A stretch of 64,000 nt of DNA, taken from NCBI GenBank assembly GCA_017935185.1, contig JAGBIC010000029.1, positions 1 through 64,000 of the forward strand, in the 5' to 3' direction. The notes under the pieces are model-generated. The model saw nothing but the letters and a program-made list of their open reading frames with translations. It had not been told where the DNA came from and ran no database searches. This DNA is from Alistipes sp. GTDB lineage: Bacteria > Bacteroidota > Bacteroidia > Bacteroidales > Rikenellaceae. A program made the position numbers and the translations under genes. This document shows positions 7,766 through 16,385 of this stretch, in pieces (position 1 is the stretch's first letter; each line of letters starts with the position of its first letter).

Positions 7766-10231
7766 ATGAAATTAGCTAATTATTTGGTGGCGTTGTTCGC
7801 TGTGGTTGCCCTGGCATCGTGCGGTGGAAAGGGCGCAACAGCAGTCGACGAGACCGGCTATCCTTGTTATAGCGGTATCTACCCCCACCTCGCTTACTAC
7901 AACTCGCAGGGCGAGTGCGGAACAGGTGCGGTAGTGCCTTGGGCCGACCGCCTGTGGGTTATCAGCTACTCACCCCACGAGCCGTTTGGTTCTGACGACA
8001 AACTCTATGAGATTACCCCCAACCTCGAGCAGATTGTGCGCGAGGAGAGTATCGGTGGTACTCCCGCAAACCGTATGATTCATACCCCCAGCCAGCAGCT
8101 TTTCATTGGCCCTTACGCCATTGATGCAAAGGGTGGTGTGCGCGCTATCCCCTATGATCGTATCCCGGGCCGCCCCACAGGTAACGCCTATCACCTGACT
8201 GACCCCGAGAACCGTATCTTGCTTGCAACAATGGAGGCAGGTTTCTACGATATCGATGTTAAGACTCTGGAGGCAAAGACCATTCACAAGGACGGTAACC
8301 AGATGCGTAAGGAGGGTTCGACAGGTCGTTTGAGTCCGCTGTTGCCGGGTTATCACGGCAAAGGTTTCTACTCAAGCCAGGGCGTTGCCGTTTATTCAAA
8401 CAATGGCGAGGAGGGCGAGCTTGCTCAGAAGCAGTTCGATATTCCTTCAGGTTCACTCTCGGAGTGGGATGGCAAGGAGTGGAAGGTTATTCTTCGTAAC
8501 CAGTTCACCGAGGTTACAGGCCCTGGCGGCATCGAGGGTAATGCCTCTGTGAATGATCCTATCTGGGCTCTTGGTTGGGATTACAAGTCTGTAATCTTGG
8601 CTTGCCGCGAGCCGGAGATCGGTTGGACTTTCTATCGTCTTCCCAAGGCCAGCCACGCTTACGATGGCGCACATGGTTGGAATACCGAGTGGCCCCGTAT
8701 CCGCAACGTTGGTACAAAGGAGAATCCCGACTATTTGATGACTATGCACGGCATGTTCTGGCGCTTCCCCCAGACCTTCACTTCAGCAAACACAGCAGGT
8801 ATCACCCCTCGTGGTGCATATTTGAAGGTTATTGCCGACTTTGCTAACTGGAACGGCCGTTTGGTATTTGGTTGTGATGACTCTGCTCAGAGCGAGTTCC
8901 TTAATAAGCGTCCCCAGAAGGGTGGCATCGGAGGTCCCGGTCAGTCACACTCTAACCTTTGGTTTGGTAATATGACCACCCCCGACAACGTAGGTCCCAC
9001 AACAGCCGGTGGCTCAATCTGGCTTAAGGAGGATATCAAGGCCGGTGCTGCATCGGATCCTTTCCTCTTCCAGGGCTGGGCTAATCGTTGTGCATGGATT
9101 GCTAACCGTTCAAATAATGCTACTGTAATCACCTTCGAGGTAGATAAGCAGGGTAACAATACTTGGAGTGAGCTCCGCAAGGTGGAGGTTCCTGCCGGTG
9201 AGTCGAAGTTCGTTGCTTTCGAGTCTACCGACGAGGGTGTATGGGTACGTGCAACCAGCAGTGCCGATGCAAAACTCGACCTTACCTTCGTTTTGGCCGA
9301 GGAGGAGAGCCGTACAACCGAGCCTGATGCTATCTTCAGCGGTTTGGCAACTATCAAGAAGGCCGGTGATTCAGAGGGTTTGATGTATGGTCTGCCCGAC
9401 AACCGTCGTGCTTTGGGTCTTTTGGCAACTACTGCCGAGGGTCAGGGTTACTATGAGTTGGATGCAGCAATGAATCTTACTCCTTGTCAGGATGAGGATA
9501 TGACCGAGTATATTGGCGACAAGTTCGCTATCCCCGAGGATGTTGTTGAGATTGACGAGGGCTCTGTAATCATCGTTGATGCCAAGAATCGCCGTTGGCG
9601 TTTGCCTTTGGGCAACAAGGCTTACACCGAGATGGTTGCTGATTCCAAGTTGCGTCTGTGCCGCGAGGTTGCTACCGAGCGTGACCTCTTCTCATGCCAC
9701 GGTACATTCTATGAGCTTCCCGCCGAGAATGCTGATGGTTATGCCAAGATTCGTCCCGTATCATCACACAACTTCGCTATCAACGACTATGCTTCATATC
9801 GTGGTATGATGATGTTCACCGGCGTTGACCATAGCGCTGCCGGTGAGAATCCCCACATTGTTTTGTCGGAGGATGGCAAGGCTGCTGTTTGGGCAGGTGC
9901 TATCGACGACTTGTGGAAGATGGGTAAGCCCGTTGGTCATGGTGGCCCGTGGGTAGAGACTGCAGTTAAGGCGGGTGAGGTTTCAGATCCCTTCTTGATT
10001 GGCTTCTACGACAGACGTACTATGGAGTTGTCACACTCTGACTCTGGCAACGTAACCTTCACCGTAGAGGTTGATCCCACAGGTGATGGTCAGTGGTTCT
10101 GCTACGACAAGTTCCAGGTGGCTGCAGGTCAAACTCTCGAGCACCGCTTCCCGAAGGCCTTCCAGGCTCGCTGGATTCGCGTGACTGCCGATCGTGACAC
10201 CAAAGCTACTGCTTGGTTTGAGTATAAATAA
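7766..10231 (+). CDS. Large lipoprotein of the SusCD locus, unknown function
   Basis: This is an 821-residue predicted lipoprotein. The start at 7766 gives a clean signal ending in Cys19 (VALASC); an upstream in-frame start would add an Arg-rich stretch before it. The protein is soluble apart from its anchor and rich in Trp, Gly and aromatic strands, suggesting a beta-propeller or stacked beta-sandwich fold. Two similar C-terminal type segments are visible: SDPFLFQGWANR... near residue 430 and SDPFLIGFYDRR... near 745. Each is followed by a strand reading FEVDKQGNNTW or VEVDPTGDGQW, and by a W(V/I)R(A/V)T strand. They look like a duplicated domain. It is probably a surface glycan-binding or processing component. 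I do not recognise a named family. Confidence 0.75.
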   Translation: MKLANYLVALFAVVALASCGGKGATAVDETGYPCYSGIYPHLAYYNSQGECGTGAVVPWADRLWVISYSPHEPFGSDDKLYEITPNLEQIVREESIGGTPANRMIHTPSQQLFIGPYAIDAKGGVRAIPYDRIPGRPTGNAYHLTDPENRILLATMEAGFYDIDVKTLEAKTIHKDGNQMRKEGSTGRLSPLLPGYHGKGFYSSQGVAVYSNNGEEGELAQKQFDIPSGSLSEWDGKEWKVILRNQFTEVTGPGGIEGNASVNDPIWALGWDYKSVILACREPEIGWTFYRLPKASHAYDGAHGWNTEWPRIRNVGTKENPDYLMTMHGMFWRFPQTFTSANTAGITPRGAYLKVIADFANWNGRLVFGCDDSAQSEFLNKRPQKGGIGGPGQSHSNLWFGNMTTPDNVGPTTAGGSIWLKEDIKAGAASDPFLFQGWANRCAWIANRSNNATVITFEVDKQGNNTWSELRKVEVPAGESKFVAFESTDEGVWVRATSSADAKLDLTFVLAEEESRTTEPDAIFSGLATIKKAGDSEGLMYGLPDNRRALGLLATTAEGQGYYELDAAMNLTPCQDEDMTEYIGDKFAIPEDVVEIDEGSVIIVDAKNRRWRLPLGNKAYTEMVADSKLRLCREVATERDLFSCHGTFYELPAENADGYAKIRPVSSHNFAINDYASYRGMMMFTGVDHSAAGENPHIVLSEDGKAAVWAGAIDDLWKMGKPVGHGGPWVETAVKAGEVSDPFLIGFYDRRTMELSHSDSGNVTFTVEVDPTGDGQWFCYDKFQVAAGQTLEHRFPKAFQARWIRVTADRDTKATAWFEYK

Positions 10232-10243
10232 TCAATCCGTTTT

Positions 10244-10275
10244 ATAGGGTCTGCGTCATTGGCGCAGGCCTTATA
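10244..10275 (+). terminator. Probable terminator after the third gene of the locus
   Basis: GGTCTGCG and CGCAGGCC pair with one wobble around a TCATTGG loop, followed by TTATATTGTTTTG. The T-run is imperfect. A new promoter follows at 10382, which fits partial termination here. Confidence 0.5.
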
Positions 10276-10381
10276 TTGTTTTGTTTGAATATGTGCTATT
10301 GTGTGCAACTGCTGAAATAAGTTGTTCGCAGAGTGTTAGCAGTGAGCATTTTATCCATCCGTGCAAAAAGTGGTAACTTTT

Positions 10382-10413
10382 TTTGAAATGTTCTGAAAAG
10401 TTTCTTATTTTTG
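10382..10413 (+). promoter_or_regulatory. Promoter of the FAD oxidoreductase gene
   Basis: TTTG (10382-10385), 20 bases, TATTTTTG (10406-10413). Transcription would start near 10420, so the second half of the locus can be expressed separately from SusCD. Confidence 0.7.
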
Positions 10414-10497
10414 TGAAAATAATGTTTGTCGGCAGCAGCCTAATGAGGTTCTGACTGCATGTCGGTAGGAATGGATTTATAGAACCTCTCATATTAT

Positions 10498-12369
10498 ATG
10501 AAGAGAATATTTTTCGCATTTGTGGCACTATTAGCTCTTGCCTCTTGTTCAGCAGGCAGCAAGAGTCCGAATGTGCTTATTGAGGCTGAGAATTTCGACA
10601 ACAAGGGTGGTTGGAGTGTAGATCAGCAGTTTACCTTCGAGATGGGTTCACCCTATCTTATTGCACATGGCATGGGAAAACCTGTTGCTGACGCATCTAC
10701 CAATGTATCGGTGCCTAGTGCAGGTACTTATCATGTATATGCGCGTACCTACAACTGGACCTCACCGTGGACCGACAAGACCGGTCCTGGCGGTTTTACT
10801 ATCAGTGTTAATGGTACAAAGCTCCCTCAAACACTCGGTAACGAGGGTAATAGCTGGATGTGGCAGTATGCCGGTGAGGTAACACTCGACAAGACCAAGG
10901 CAGAGGTTGCACTTCACGATTTGATGGGCTTTGATGGCCGCTGTGATGCTATCTGGCTTACTCCCAACAAGGGTGAACTGCCTCCCGTTGGTGGGGAGGA
11001 GTTGGCTGCTTTCCGCGAGAAGCAGAACCCCAAGAAGGTGCGAGTTGTAAAATATGATTTCGTAGTTGTTGGTGGTGGTGTTGCAGGTATTTGTGCATCA
11101 GTAGCTGCAGCGCGTATGGGTACAGATGTTGCTCTTATCAACGACCGTCCTATTTGGGGTGGTTGCAACAGCTCAGAGACCCGTGTTCACCTCGGTGGTC
11201 ACATTGAGATGGAGCCCTACACCAACCTCGGTAATATGATTAAGGAGTTTGGCCCTCTGAATGGTGGTAATGCAAAACCTGCCGAGAACTACGAGGATGA
11301 CAAGAAGCGTGCGTTCCTTGAGGCAGAGAAAGAGCACCTTGACCTCTATCCCTCATATCGTGTAGATAAGGTTGATTGCAAGAATGGCAAGATCAAGGCT
11401 GTTTATGCAACTCATATCGAGACAGGCGAGATTGTTAAGTTCGTAGCTCCCATCTTCTCAGATTGCACAGGTGATGGTACTGTTGGCTACCTTGCTGGTG
11501 CCGACTATCACATGGGTCGCGAGGGTCGTGCCGAGTTCAACGAGCCTTCAGCTCCCGAGCAGGGCGACAAGATGACTATGGGTTCTTCTGTTCAGTGGTA
11601 TTCTCTTGAGGCAGATGCCCCCGTTGAGTTCCCTGTTTTCGAGTATGGCTTGAACTTTACCGAAGAGAACTATCAGCGTGTTAAGATGGGCGAGTGGACT
11701 TGGGAGACAGGTATGAACCGCAACCAGTGCGACGAGTTCGAGCGTATCCGTGACTATGGTTTGATGGTAGTATACTCAAACTGGAGCTTTATCAAGAATC
11801 GTCTTGAGAAAAACGAGGGCTTCAGAAATCGTGATTTGGCATGGGTTGCCTATATCGCAGGTAAGCGTGAGTCACGTCGCTTGATGGGTGACCATGTCTT
11901 GACCGAGAACGACCTTGTAAACGAGGTTAAGTATCCCGATGCTTCTTTCACCACTACATGGAGTATCGACCTGCACTATCCCGATCCCAAGAACAGTGTG
12001 CATTTCCCAGGCAACGAGTTCAAGTCTATCTGTGTTCACGGTAAGACAAATCCTTATGCAGTGCCTTATCGTTGCTTGTATTCTCGCAATATCGAGAATC
12101 TGTTCATGGCAGGTCGTAACATCAGCGTTAGCCACATCGGTCTGGGTACAGTTCGCGTTATGCGTACCACAGGTATGATGGGTGAGGTTGTTGGTTTGGC
12201 TGCATCGCTCTGTGATGAGCACGATGTTTTGCCTCGCGGCGTATATACCTCTCATCTCGAGGAGCTTAAGGCTCTTATGGAGAAGGGTGCAGGTAAGCAG
12301 GGCCTGAAGAATAATCAGCTTTATAACTTGGGTGGCAGGTGGCCCACATACAAGAAGCCTAATAAATAA
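10498..12369 (+). CDS. FAD-dependent oxidoreductase lipoprotein (FAD_oxidored family)
   Basis: This is a 623-residue predicted lipoprotein with a signal ending at Cys17 (LALASC). Residues about 25-155 form a beta-sandwich, carbohydrate-binding-like region (IEAENF, TYHVYARTYNW). From about residue 185 a PF12831-type FAD domain begins with the dinucleotide motif VVVGGGVAG, followed by a GGCNSSETR segment characteristic of this family. The C-terminal half contains the FMAGRNISVSHIGLGTVRVM block seen near the flavin in these enzymes. Such proteins are common in Bacteroidetes and Planctomycetes glycan loci, where they probably oxidise a sugar or uronate, but the substrate is not established. It lies between a lipoprotein and an esterase in the SusCD locus. 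Confidence 0.85.
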   Translation: MKRIFFAFVALLALASCSAGSKSPNVLIEAENFDNKGGWSVDQQFTFEMGSPYLIAHGMGKPVADASTNVSVPSAGTYHVYARTYNWTSPWTDKTGPGGFTISVNGTKLPQTLGNEGNSWMWQYAGEVTLDKTKAEVALHDLMGFDGRCDAIWLTPNKGELPPVGGEELAAFREKQNPKKVRVVKYDFVVVGGGVAGICASVAAARMGTDVALINDRPIWGGCNSSETRVHLGGHIEMEPYTNLGNMIKEFGPLNGGNAKPAENYEDDKKRAFLEAEKEHLDLYPSYRVDKVDCKNGKIKAVYATHIETGEIVKFVAPIFSDCTGDGTVGYLAGADYHMGREGRAEFNEPSAPEQGDKMTMGSSVQWYSLEADAPVEFPVFEYGLNFTEENYQRVKMGEWTWETGMNRNQCDEFERIRDYGLMVVYSNWSFIKNRLEKNEGFRNRDLAWVAYIAGKRESRRLMGDHVLTENDLVNEVKYPDASFTTTWSIDLHYPDPKNSVHFPGNEFKSICVHGKTNPYAVPYRCLYSRNIENLFMAGRNISVSHIGLGTVRVMRTTGMMGEVVGLAASLCDEHDVLPRGVYTSHLEELKALMEKGAGKQGLKNNQLYNLGGRWPTYKKPNK

Positions 12370-12407
12370 TTTGTCGTAACTCCTTTCTAAGGAGTATGAA
12401 TTGATAT

Positions 12408-12442
12408 TGTTGGCGGCAGCTCGCTGTCGCCAACATTTTTTT
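12408..12442 (+). terminator. Strong terminator after the oxidoreductase gene
   Basis: TGTTGGCG (12408-12415) pairs with CGCCAACA (12428-12435), with inner GCAG/CTG pairing, then seven T. A smaller hairpin (ACTCCTT/AAGGAGT) lies just before it. The esterase gene starts 24 bases later, so readthrough or an unseen promoter must serve it. Confidence 0.8.
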
Positions 12443-12466
12443 ATAATAAATTAGGGTAATACTATT

Positions 12467-13897
12467 ATGAAAATTTTTAAGCGTCTGTTGTTTGCTGCCA
12501 TTATGTTGTTTGGCTCGGCTACTGCTATTGCCGATGAGAATCCTGTGCGAACAACAATTTTGGCTCTGGGTGACTCGATAACACAAGGTGGTGGCAGTCG
12601 TTTTGATAGCTACACAGCTCCACTATGGAGCTTGCTCTATGCCGAGGGTTATGCTTTTGATTTCATAGGGCCAAAGTCGTTCACAGCGCGTACAGGTGCC
12701 GTTAAAAATTGTGGTTTTAGCGGCCGAAATGTGGAGTTTCTCGATTCAAAAATCGATTCACTGTATCGTAAGTATCCTGCCGACATTGTCTTGATTCATG
12801 CCGGCCATAACCACTTTATCGAGGAGAAGCCTGTCGATGGCATGATTAAGGCGCATCGTTCGATTATATCAAAAATCAGAGCGATAAATCCTGATGTGAA
12901 GATTCTTGTTGCACAGGTTATAACCAGCGGCAAGTTGCCTAAATATTCATATATCCCCGAATTTAACGACCGTTTGGCCGAGATGGTTCGGGATATCGCA
13001 TCTGACAATGTGCGTCTGGTGAATGTTGCCGAGGGATTCGATTGGCAGCGCCATACAATATCCGATAAAGTACATCCCAATCGTGCAGGTGCCGAGCATA
13101 TAGCTTCGCGTTTTATGGCGGCTCTGCGTGAGGTGTTGCCTGCTCCGGCGATGAACTATAATCCTCAGGTCGAGGAGTATAAGCAGCTGGAGGATGGCTC
13201 ATCGTTGAAGGTGCATATCTTCCGCCCCGAGAACGCCAAGAAGAAGAGCCCTGCTGTTGTTTTCTTCTTTGCCGGAGGCTGGAGTTCGGGTTCTCCCTTG
13301 CAGTTCTATCGTGAGTGTGCAACCTATGCCAAGATGGGCATGGTTACCATTTCGGTAGAGTATCGCATCAAGATGATACACGACACTACGCCTTTCGCAG
13401 CTGTTGATGATGCCGCTGATGCCATGCGGTGGATCCGTGCCAATGCCAAGCGTTTGGGTATAGATACCAAGCGCATTGCCGCATCGGGCAGTTCGGCGGG
13501 CGGTCATCTGGCCGCTTCGCTTGCAACCTTGAGCAGCTTGACTGATGAGGTGCGCCCCAATCTGTTGTTGCTCTATTACCCTGTTGTAGACACTTCGGAG
13601 CGTGGCTATAGCATTGATGACGTAGACCATTCACTCGATATATCGCCTATCCACCACATTAAGCATAAGCTACCTCCCACATTGTTTTTGGTCGGCGACA
13701 ACGATTCTGTTGTACCTGTTGCCAAGGCCGAGGAGTTCCGCGATAAGATTCGTGAGTTTGGTGGCGAGTGTGAGCTGCACATCTTCCCGGGCGGAGTGCA
13801 TCCGTTGTTCAATTATCGCAAGAATCCCGGTAAAATGTATTACGATATCGAGAAGCTGAGCGTTGATTTCCTCAAGCGTCATCGTTATATAAAGTAG
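12467..13897 (+). CDS. Secreted two-domain esterase: SGNH hydrolase plus alpha/beta hydrolase
   Basis: This is a 476-residue exported protein with a Sec signal of about 22 residues (ends ATAIAD). Domain 1 (about 28-225) is an SGNH esterase: GDSITQGGG holds the Ser, GHNH supplies the block III residue, and DKVHPNRAG gives the Asp-His pair. Domain 2 (about 240-475) is an alpha/beta hydrolase of the acetyl-esterase type: FAGGW oxyanion region, GSSAGGH nucleophile elbow, GDNDSVVP Asp and GGVHPLF His. Both active sites look intact. The pair probably removes acetyl or similar groups from a glycan before uptake by the neighbouring SusCD system. The substrate is inferred from context only. Confidence 0.88.
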   Translation: MKIFKRLLFAAIMLFGSATAIADENPVRTTILALGDSITQGGGSRFDSYTAPLWSLLYAEGYAFDFIGPKSFTARTGAVKNCGFSGRNVEFLDSKIDSLYRKYPADIVLIHAGHNHFIEEKPVDGMIKAHRSIISKIRAINPDVKILVAQVITSGKLPKYSYIPEFNDRLAEMVRDIASDNVRLVNVAEGFDWQRHTISDKVHPNRAGAEHIASRFMAALREVLPAPAMNYNPQVEEYKQLEDGSSLKVHIFRPENAKKKSPAVVFFFAGGWSSGSPLQFYRECATYAKMGMVTISVEYRIKMIHDTTPFAAVDDAADAMRWIRANAKRLGIDTKRIAASGSSAGGHLAASLATLSSLTDEVRPNLLLLYYPVVDTSERGYSIDDVDHSLDISPIHHIKHKLPPTLFLVGDNDSVVPVAKAEEFRDKIREFGGECELHIFPGGVHPLFNYRKNPGKMYYDIEKLSVDFLKRHRYIK

Positions 13898-13920
13898 TTA
13901 TAGCTTATAACACAAAAATC

Positions 13921-13950
13921 AAAGGCTGCCCATCGGACAGCCTTTTTTTT
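13921..13950 (+). terminator. Terminator between the esterase and rplS
   Basis: AAAGGCTG (13921-13928) pairs with CAGCCTTT (13938-13945), followed by T to 13950. The genes on either side converge, and the stem could also serve rplS from the other strand. Confidence 0.85.
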
Positions 13951-13971
13951 GAACCGCAGTAGCAACTCGTA

Positions 13972-14340
13972 CTACTTTGAAATGCGACGCTCCTTGATAC
14001 GAGCCTTCTTACCGGTGAGGTTACGCAGGTAGTAGATACGTGCACGACGTACAACACCATACTTGTTTACCTCAATCTTGTCGATGTGGGGTGAGTAGAG
14101 AGGGAAGATACGCTCAACGCCTACGCCGTTAGAGATCTTACGGATAGTAAACATCTTGGTCTTACCTGTACCCTTAATCTGGATAACTACACCACGGAAG
14201 CTCTGCAAACGCTCCTTGTTACCCTCGACAATACGATAAGTTACGGTGATGGTATCACCAGCGGCGAACTGAGGCACATCAGCATCAGTCTTAGGCCACA
14301 TCTGCTCGTTAACGAGCTTGATAATTGCATCTTTGTTCAT
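13972..14340 (-). CDS. rplS: 50S ribosomal protein L19
   Basis: This is a 122-residue L19, which sits at the interface of the ribosomal subunits. The family features are clear: [10 protein letters not shown], the conserved [10 protein letters not shown] strand, [21 protein letters not shown], and a basic C-terminus ([22 protein letters not shown]). Length is normal for the family. It is transcribed alone from a promoter at 14480-14510 through a structured leader of about 130 bases. Confidence 0.98.
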   Translation of the reverse strand: MNKDAIIKLVNEQMWPKTDADVPQFAAGDTITVTYRIVEGNKERLQSFRGVVIQIKGTGKTKMFTIRKISNGVGVERIFPLYSPHIDKIEVNKYGVVRRARIYYLRNLTGKKARIKERRISK

Positions 14341-14381
14341 TGTTGCAACAAAATTAAAAATTAGCGTTCAACATTATCGCT

Positions 14382-14453
14382 GCGCCGACTCTACCATACA
14401 GTCCATTGACTTATAATCCCGACAGGCAAAATGCACTATCCGTAAGTCGGCAC
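14382..14453 (-). promoter_or_regulatory. Structured rplS leader, candidate autoregulatory element
   Basis: On the minus strand GTGCCGACT (14453-14445) pairs with AGTCGGCGC (14390-14382) over nine positions with one wobble. It closes a domain that contains an AGTC/GACT hairpin and a GGATAGTGCA segment. The domain lies between the promoter and the rplS start. Ribosomal-protein leaders that bind their own product are well known, and L19 leaders have been proposed in Bacteroidetes; that this is one is an inference. Confidence 0.55.
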
Positions 14454-14479
14454 CCAATATAAGAGGTTGATACGGGCCA

Positions 14480-14510
14480 CAAAGATATGGGGAAAATTTT
14501 ATAAAACCAA
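14480..14510 (-). promoter_or_regulatory. Promoter of rplS
   Basis: On the minus strand TTG (14510-14508), 20 bases, then TATCTTTG (14487-14480). Transcription would begin near 14473. Confidence 0.7.
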
Positions 14511-14545
14511 GAAATATGCCTAAAAAGTGGCTCGTTTCGATAGGC

Positions 14546-15535
14546 TTACAGGCTCATCATCACCATGTTGCCAGCCGCAGCAATCAACATCAGTCGGTAG
14601 AGAGTCTCGGTAAAGCCCACTCCCATACGCACAAAAATCAGCGGCAGAAGTGTAGCTGTAGGTACTGCGATGAGAGCAAACGAGGTCGCTGTGCTGCTCG
14701 GCAGGAGAAGCGTGGCGATGGTCACAAAGAGTAGCAGTGCCGTGAAACGCATCAGCGCTCGAGATTTAACCTTTAGCGAGAAACGATCAGAGATTATCAG
14801 CGAAACGGCGCACAGAGCCATCATTATTAGTGTGCCCAACAAGAAAATCGAGACGGGATTCAGTGTGCTGAAGAATCGAAATTCGCTGTTGGTCCATATG
14901 GAATCCCATATCATGCTTGCGGCTGCCGAGAAATCTTCGCCGGCGCACCAGTTCCAATAGCCGATAGAGACTATGGGGAACAACAGACTCACCAATGTCA
15001 CAACCAAGTCGCGCCATGTGTTGCGCACCAGAAGTACAAGCAGCAGCATGGCAGCACAAACCAACGTGGCGGGGGCATAAAGCAGAGGCATAATGCCGTA
15101 GCATATCATCGCCAGCGACAGGTCGCCAAAGCTCTCGCTGCGCATAATGCAGCGGATGGTGTACTTCATTGCCAATGTTGAGAGTATCAGGATGATGGCG
15201 CTGATAAGATAGTCGCCACTCACCATTACCATCGACGCTGTTACACCAAAGATGGGTATTGCCATCAGCGTGTAGGCAGGATATATCGAGAACCTCACTC
15301 CTGTGCGTCCTATGACAAGTCCCGAATAGATTATTGCTATGCACCATATCGTGGCCGATATTGCAGGAATGCTCTGTTGCAGATTTTGTATCCACGCCCC
15401 TATCGGGGTGGGGGTGTTGAGTATGCTCTCGTCGCCTGTGGGGAAGAACGATGAGCGCAACGTGGCCATAATGGCGATTACGAGCAATGTTATTGCCAAT
15501 TCGAATATGCGGTGCTGTGATGCTGGTCTTGCCAT
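14546..15535 (-). CDS. Polytopic inner-membrane protein, unknown function
   Basis: This is a 329-residue protein with about ten hydrophobic segments separated by short loops, including a conserved-looking NTPTPIGAWIQ periplasmic-type loop near residue 40 and a SLNPVSIFLL segment near 225. It has no signal peptide and no recognisable transporter or enzyme motif. Similar stand-alone membrane proteins of about this length occur in Bacteroidales, but I cannot name the family with confidence. It is divergent from rnhB, whose promoter lies in the 89-base gap, and ends 206 bases before the rplS start on the same strand. Confidence 0.7.
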   Translation of the reverse strand: MARPASQHRIFELAITLLVIAIMATLRSSFFPTGDESILNTPTPIGAWIQNLQQSIPAISATIWCIAIIYSGLVIGRTGVRFSIYPAYTLMAIPIFGVTASMVMVSGDYLISAIILILSTLAMKYTIRCIMRSESFGDLSLAMICYGIMPLLYAPATLVCAAMLLLVLLVRNTWRDLVVTLVSLLFPIVSIGYWNWCAGEDFSAAASMIWDSIWTNSEFRFFSTLNPVSIFLLGTLIMMALCAVSLIISDRFSLKVKSRALMRFTALLLFVTIATLLLPSSTATSFALIAVPTATLLPLIFVRMGVGFTETLYRLMLIAAAGNMVMMSL

Positions 15536-15609
15536 GTTTTGTCGGGTGGGGCTAATTGTGCCCGCTTCACAAAAATATAAAAAAAGCGAATAACAAAGGA
15601 AATTATTTG

Positions 15610-15617
15610 TAACTTTG
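15610..15617 (+). promoter_or_regulatory. -7 promoter element of rnhB
   Basis: TAACTTTG fits TAnnTTTG. It ends only seven bases before the rnhB ATG, implying a leaderless or nearly leaderless messenger. No clear -33 TTTG is visible. Confidence 0.5.
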
Positions 15618-15624
15618 TTCTATT

Positions 15625-16221
15625 ATGTTGGAAAATTGCTATCAACACGAACTTCTCGAGGCCGGATGTGACGAGGCGGGGCGAGGTTGCCTTGCCGGCA
15701 GTGTCTTTGCTGCTGCGGTAATCCTACCCAAAGATTTTCATCACCCTCTGCTCAACGATTCAAAGCAGCTTACCGAGCGCAGACGTAATATGCTGCGTGA
15801 AATTATCGAGCGTGAGGCGGTGGCGTGGGCTGTGGCCGAGGTTACTGCGGAACGTATCGACGAGATAAATATCCTGCGTGCCTCGTTCGAGGGGATGAAT
15901 ATTGCGGTTGCCAATTTGCAGGTGGCGGCCCAATTTCTGCTTATAGATGGCAATCGTTTCTATCCGGCGAGCGATATCCCATATAAGTGTATCGTCAAGG
16001 GCGATGGCAAATATGCCAACATTGCGGCCGCTTCGGTGCTTGCCAAAACTCATCGTGACGAATATATGATGCGTCTGCATGAGGAGTATCCGCAGTATGG
16101 CTGGGATCGCAACAAGGGCTATCCCACCGTCGATCATCGTCTGGCTGTCCAGAAGTATGGCCTGACGCCCTACCACCGCCGCACCTTTAAGCATACAGAG
16201 CAACAGCTTAAGTTGTTTTAA
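15625..16221 (+). CDS. rnhB: Ribonuclease HII
   Basis: This is a 198-residue endonuclease that cuts the RNA strand of RNA-DNA hybrids and starts removal of ribonucleotides misincorporated in DNA. The signature CDEAGRGCLAG near residue 14 supplies two acidic active-site residues. Others are in LLIDGN near residue 108 and in the AAASVLAKTHRDE block near 132. The C-terminal YHRRTFK motif is typical. Length is normal. The start follows a TAACTTTG element almost directly. Confidence 0.97.
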   Translation: MLENCYQHELLEAGCDEAGRGCLAGSVFAAAVILPKDFHHPLLNDSKQLTERRRNMLREIIEREAVAWAVAEVTAERIDEINILRASFEGMNIAVANLQVAAQFLLIDGNRFYPASDIPYKCIVKGDGKYANIAAASVLAKTHRDEYMMRLHEEYPQYGWDRNKGYPTVDHRLAVQKYGLTPYHRRTFKHTEQQLKLF

Positions 16222-16225
16222 TAGA

Positions 16226-16242
16226 AAACAAAACCCCTGCCC
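16226..16242 (+). repeat. Left copy of a 17-bp direct repeat flanking an LRR module
   Basis: AAACAAAACCCCTGCCC lies just after the rnhB stop and recurs exactly at 19333-19349. The right copy continues into a complete terminator; this left copy lacks the second arm of that hairpin, as if a terminator had been split by insertion of the intervening 3.1 kb. Confidence 0.7.
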
Positions 16243-16348
16243 AAATTATAAATAACTTTTTTTAAGCGCAATCTTGCTGTCTGTTGTAATAATAGATAGT
16301 TTTTTCTTACTTTGTCTTATAAAAACTACAATACCCCTAATTAACGTG

Positions 16349-16379
16349 TTGTTATTTGCGAAATATTTTTTTACTTTTG
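16349..16379 (+). promoter_or_regulatory. Promoter of the structured RNA and LRR module
   Basis: TTG (16349-16351), 20 bases, TACTTTTG (16372-16379). The predicted start is near 16386, ahead of the conserved RNA. Confidence 0.65.
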
Positions 16380-16385
16380 TGAAGT

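Noticed and set aside
13199..13630. Open frames on the strand opposite the esterase and other large genes
   Set aside because: They have no family resemblance or start signals and are explained by codon bias of the real genes.
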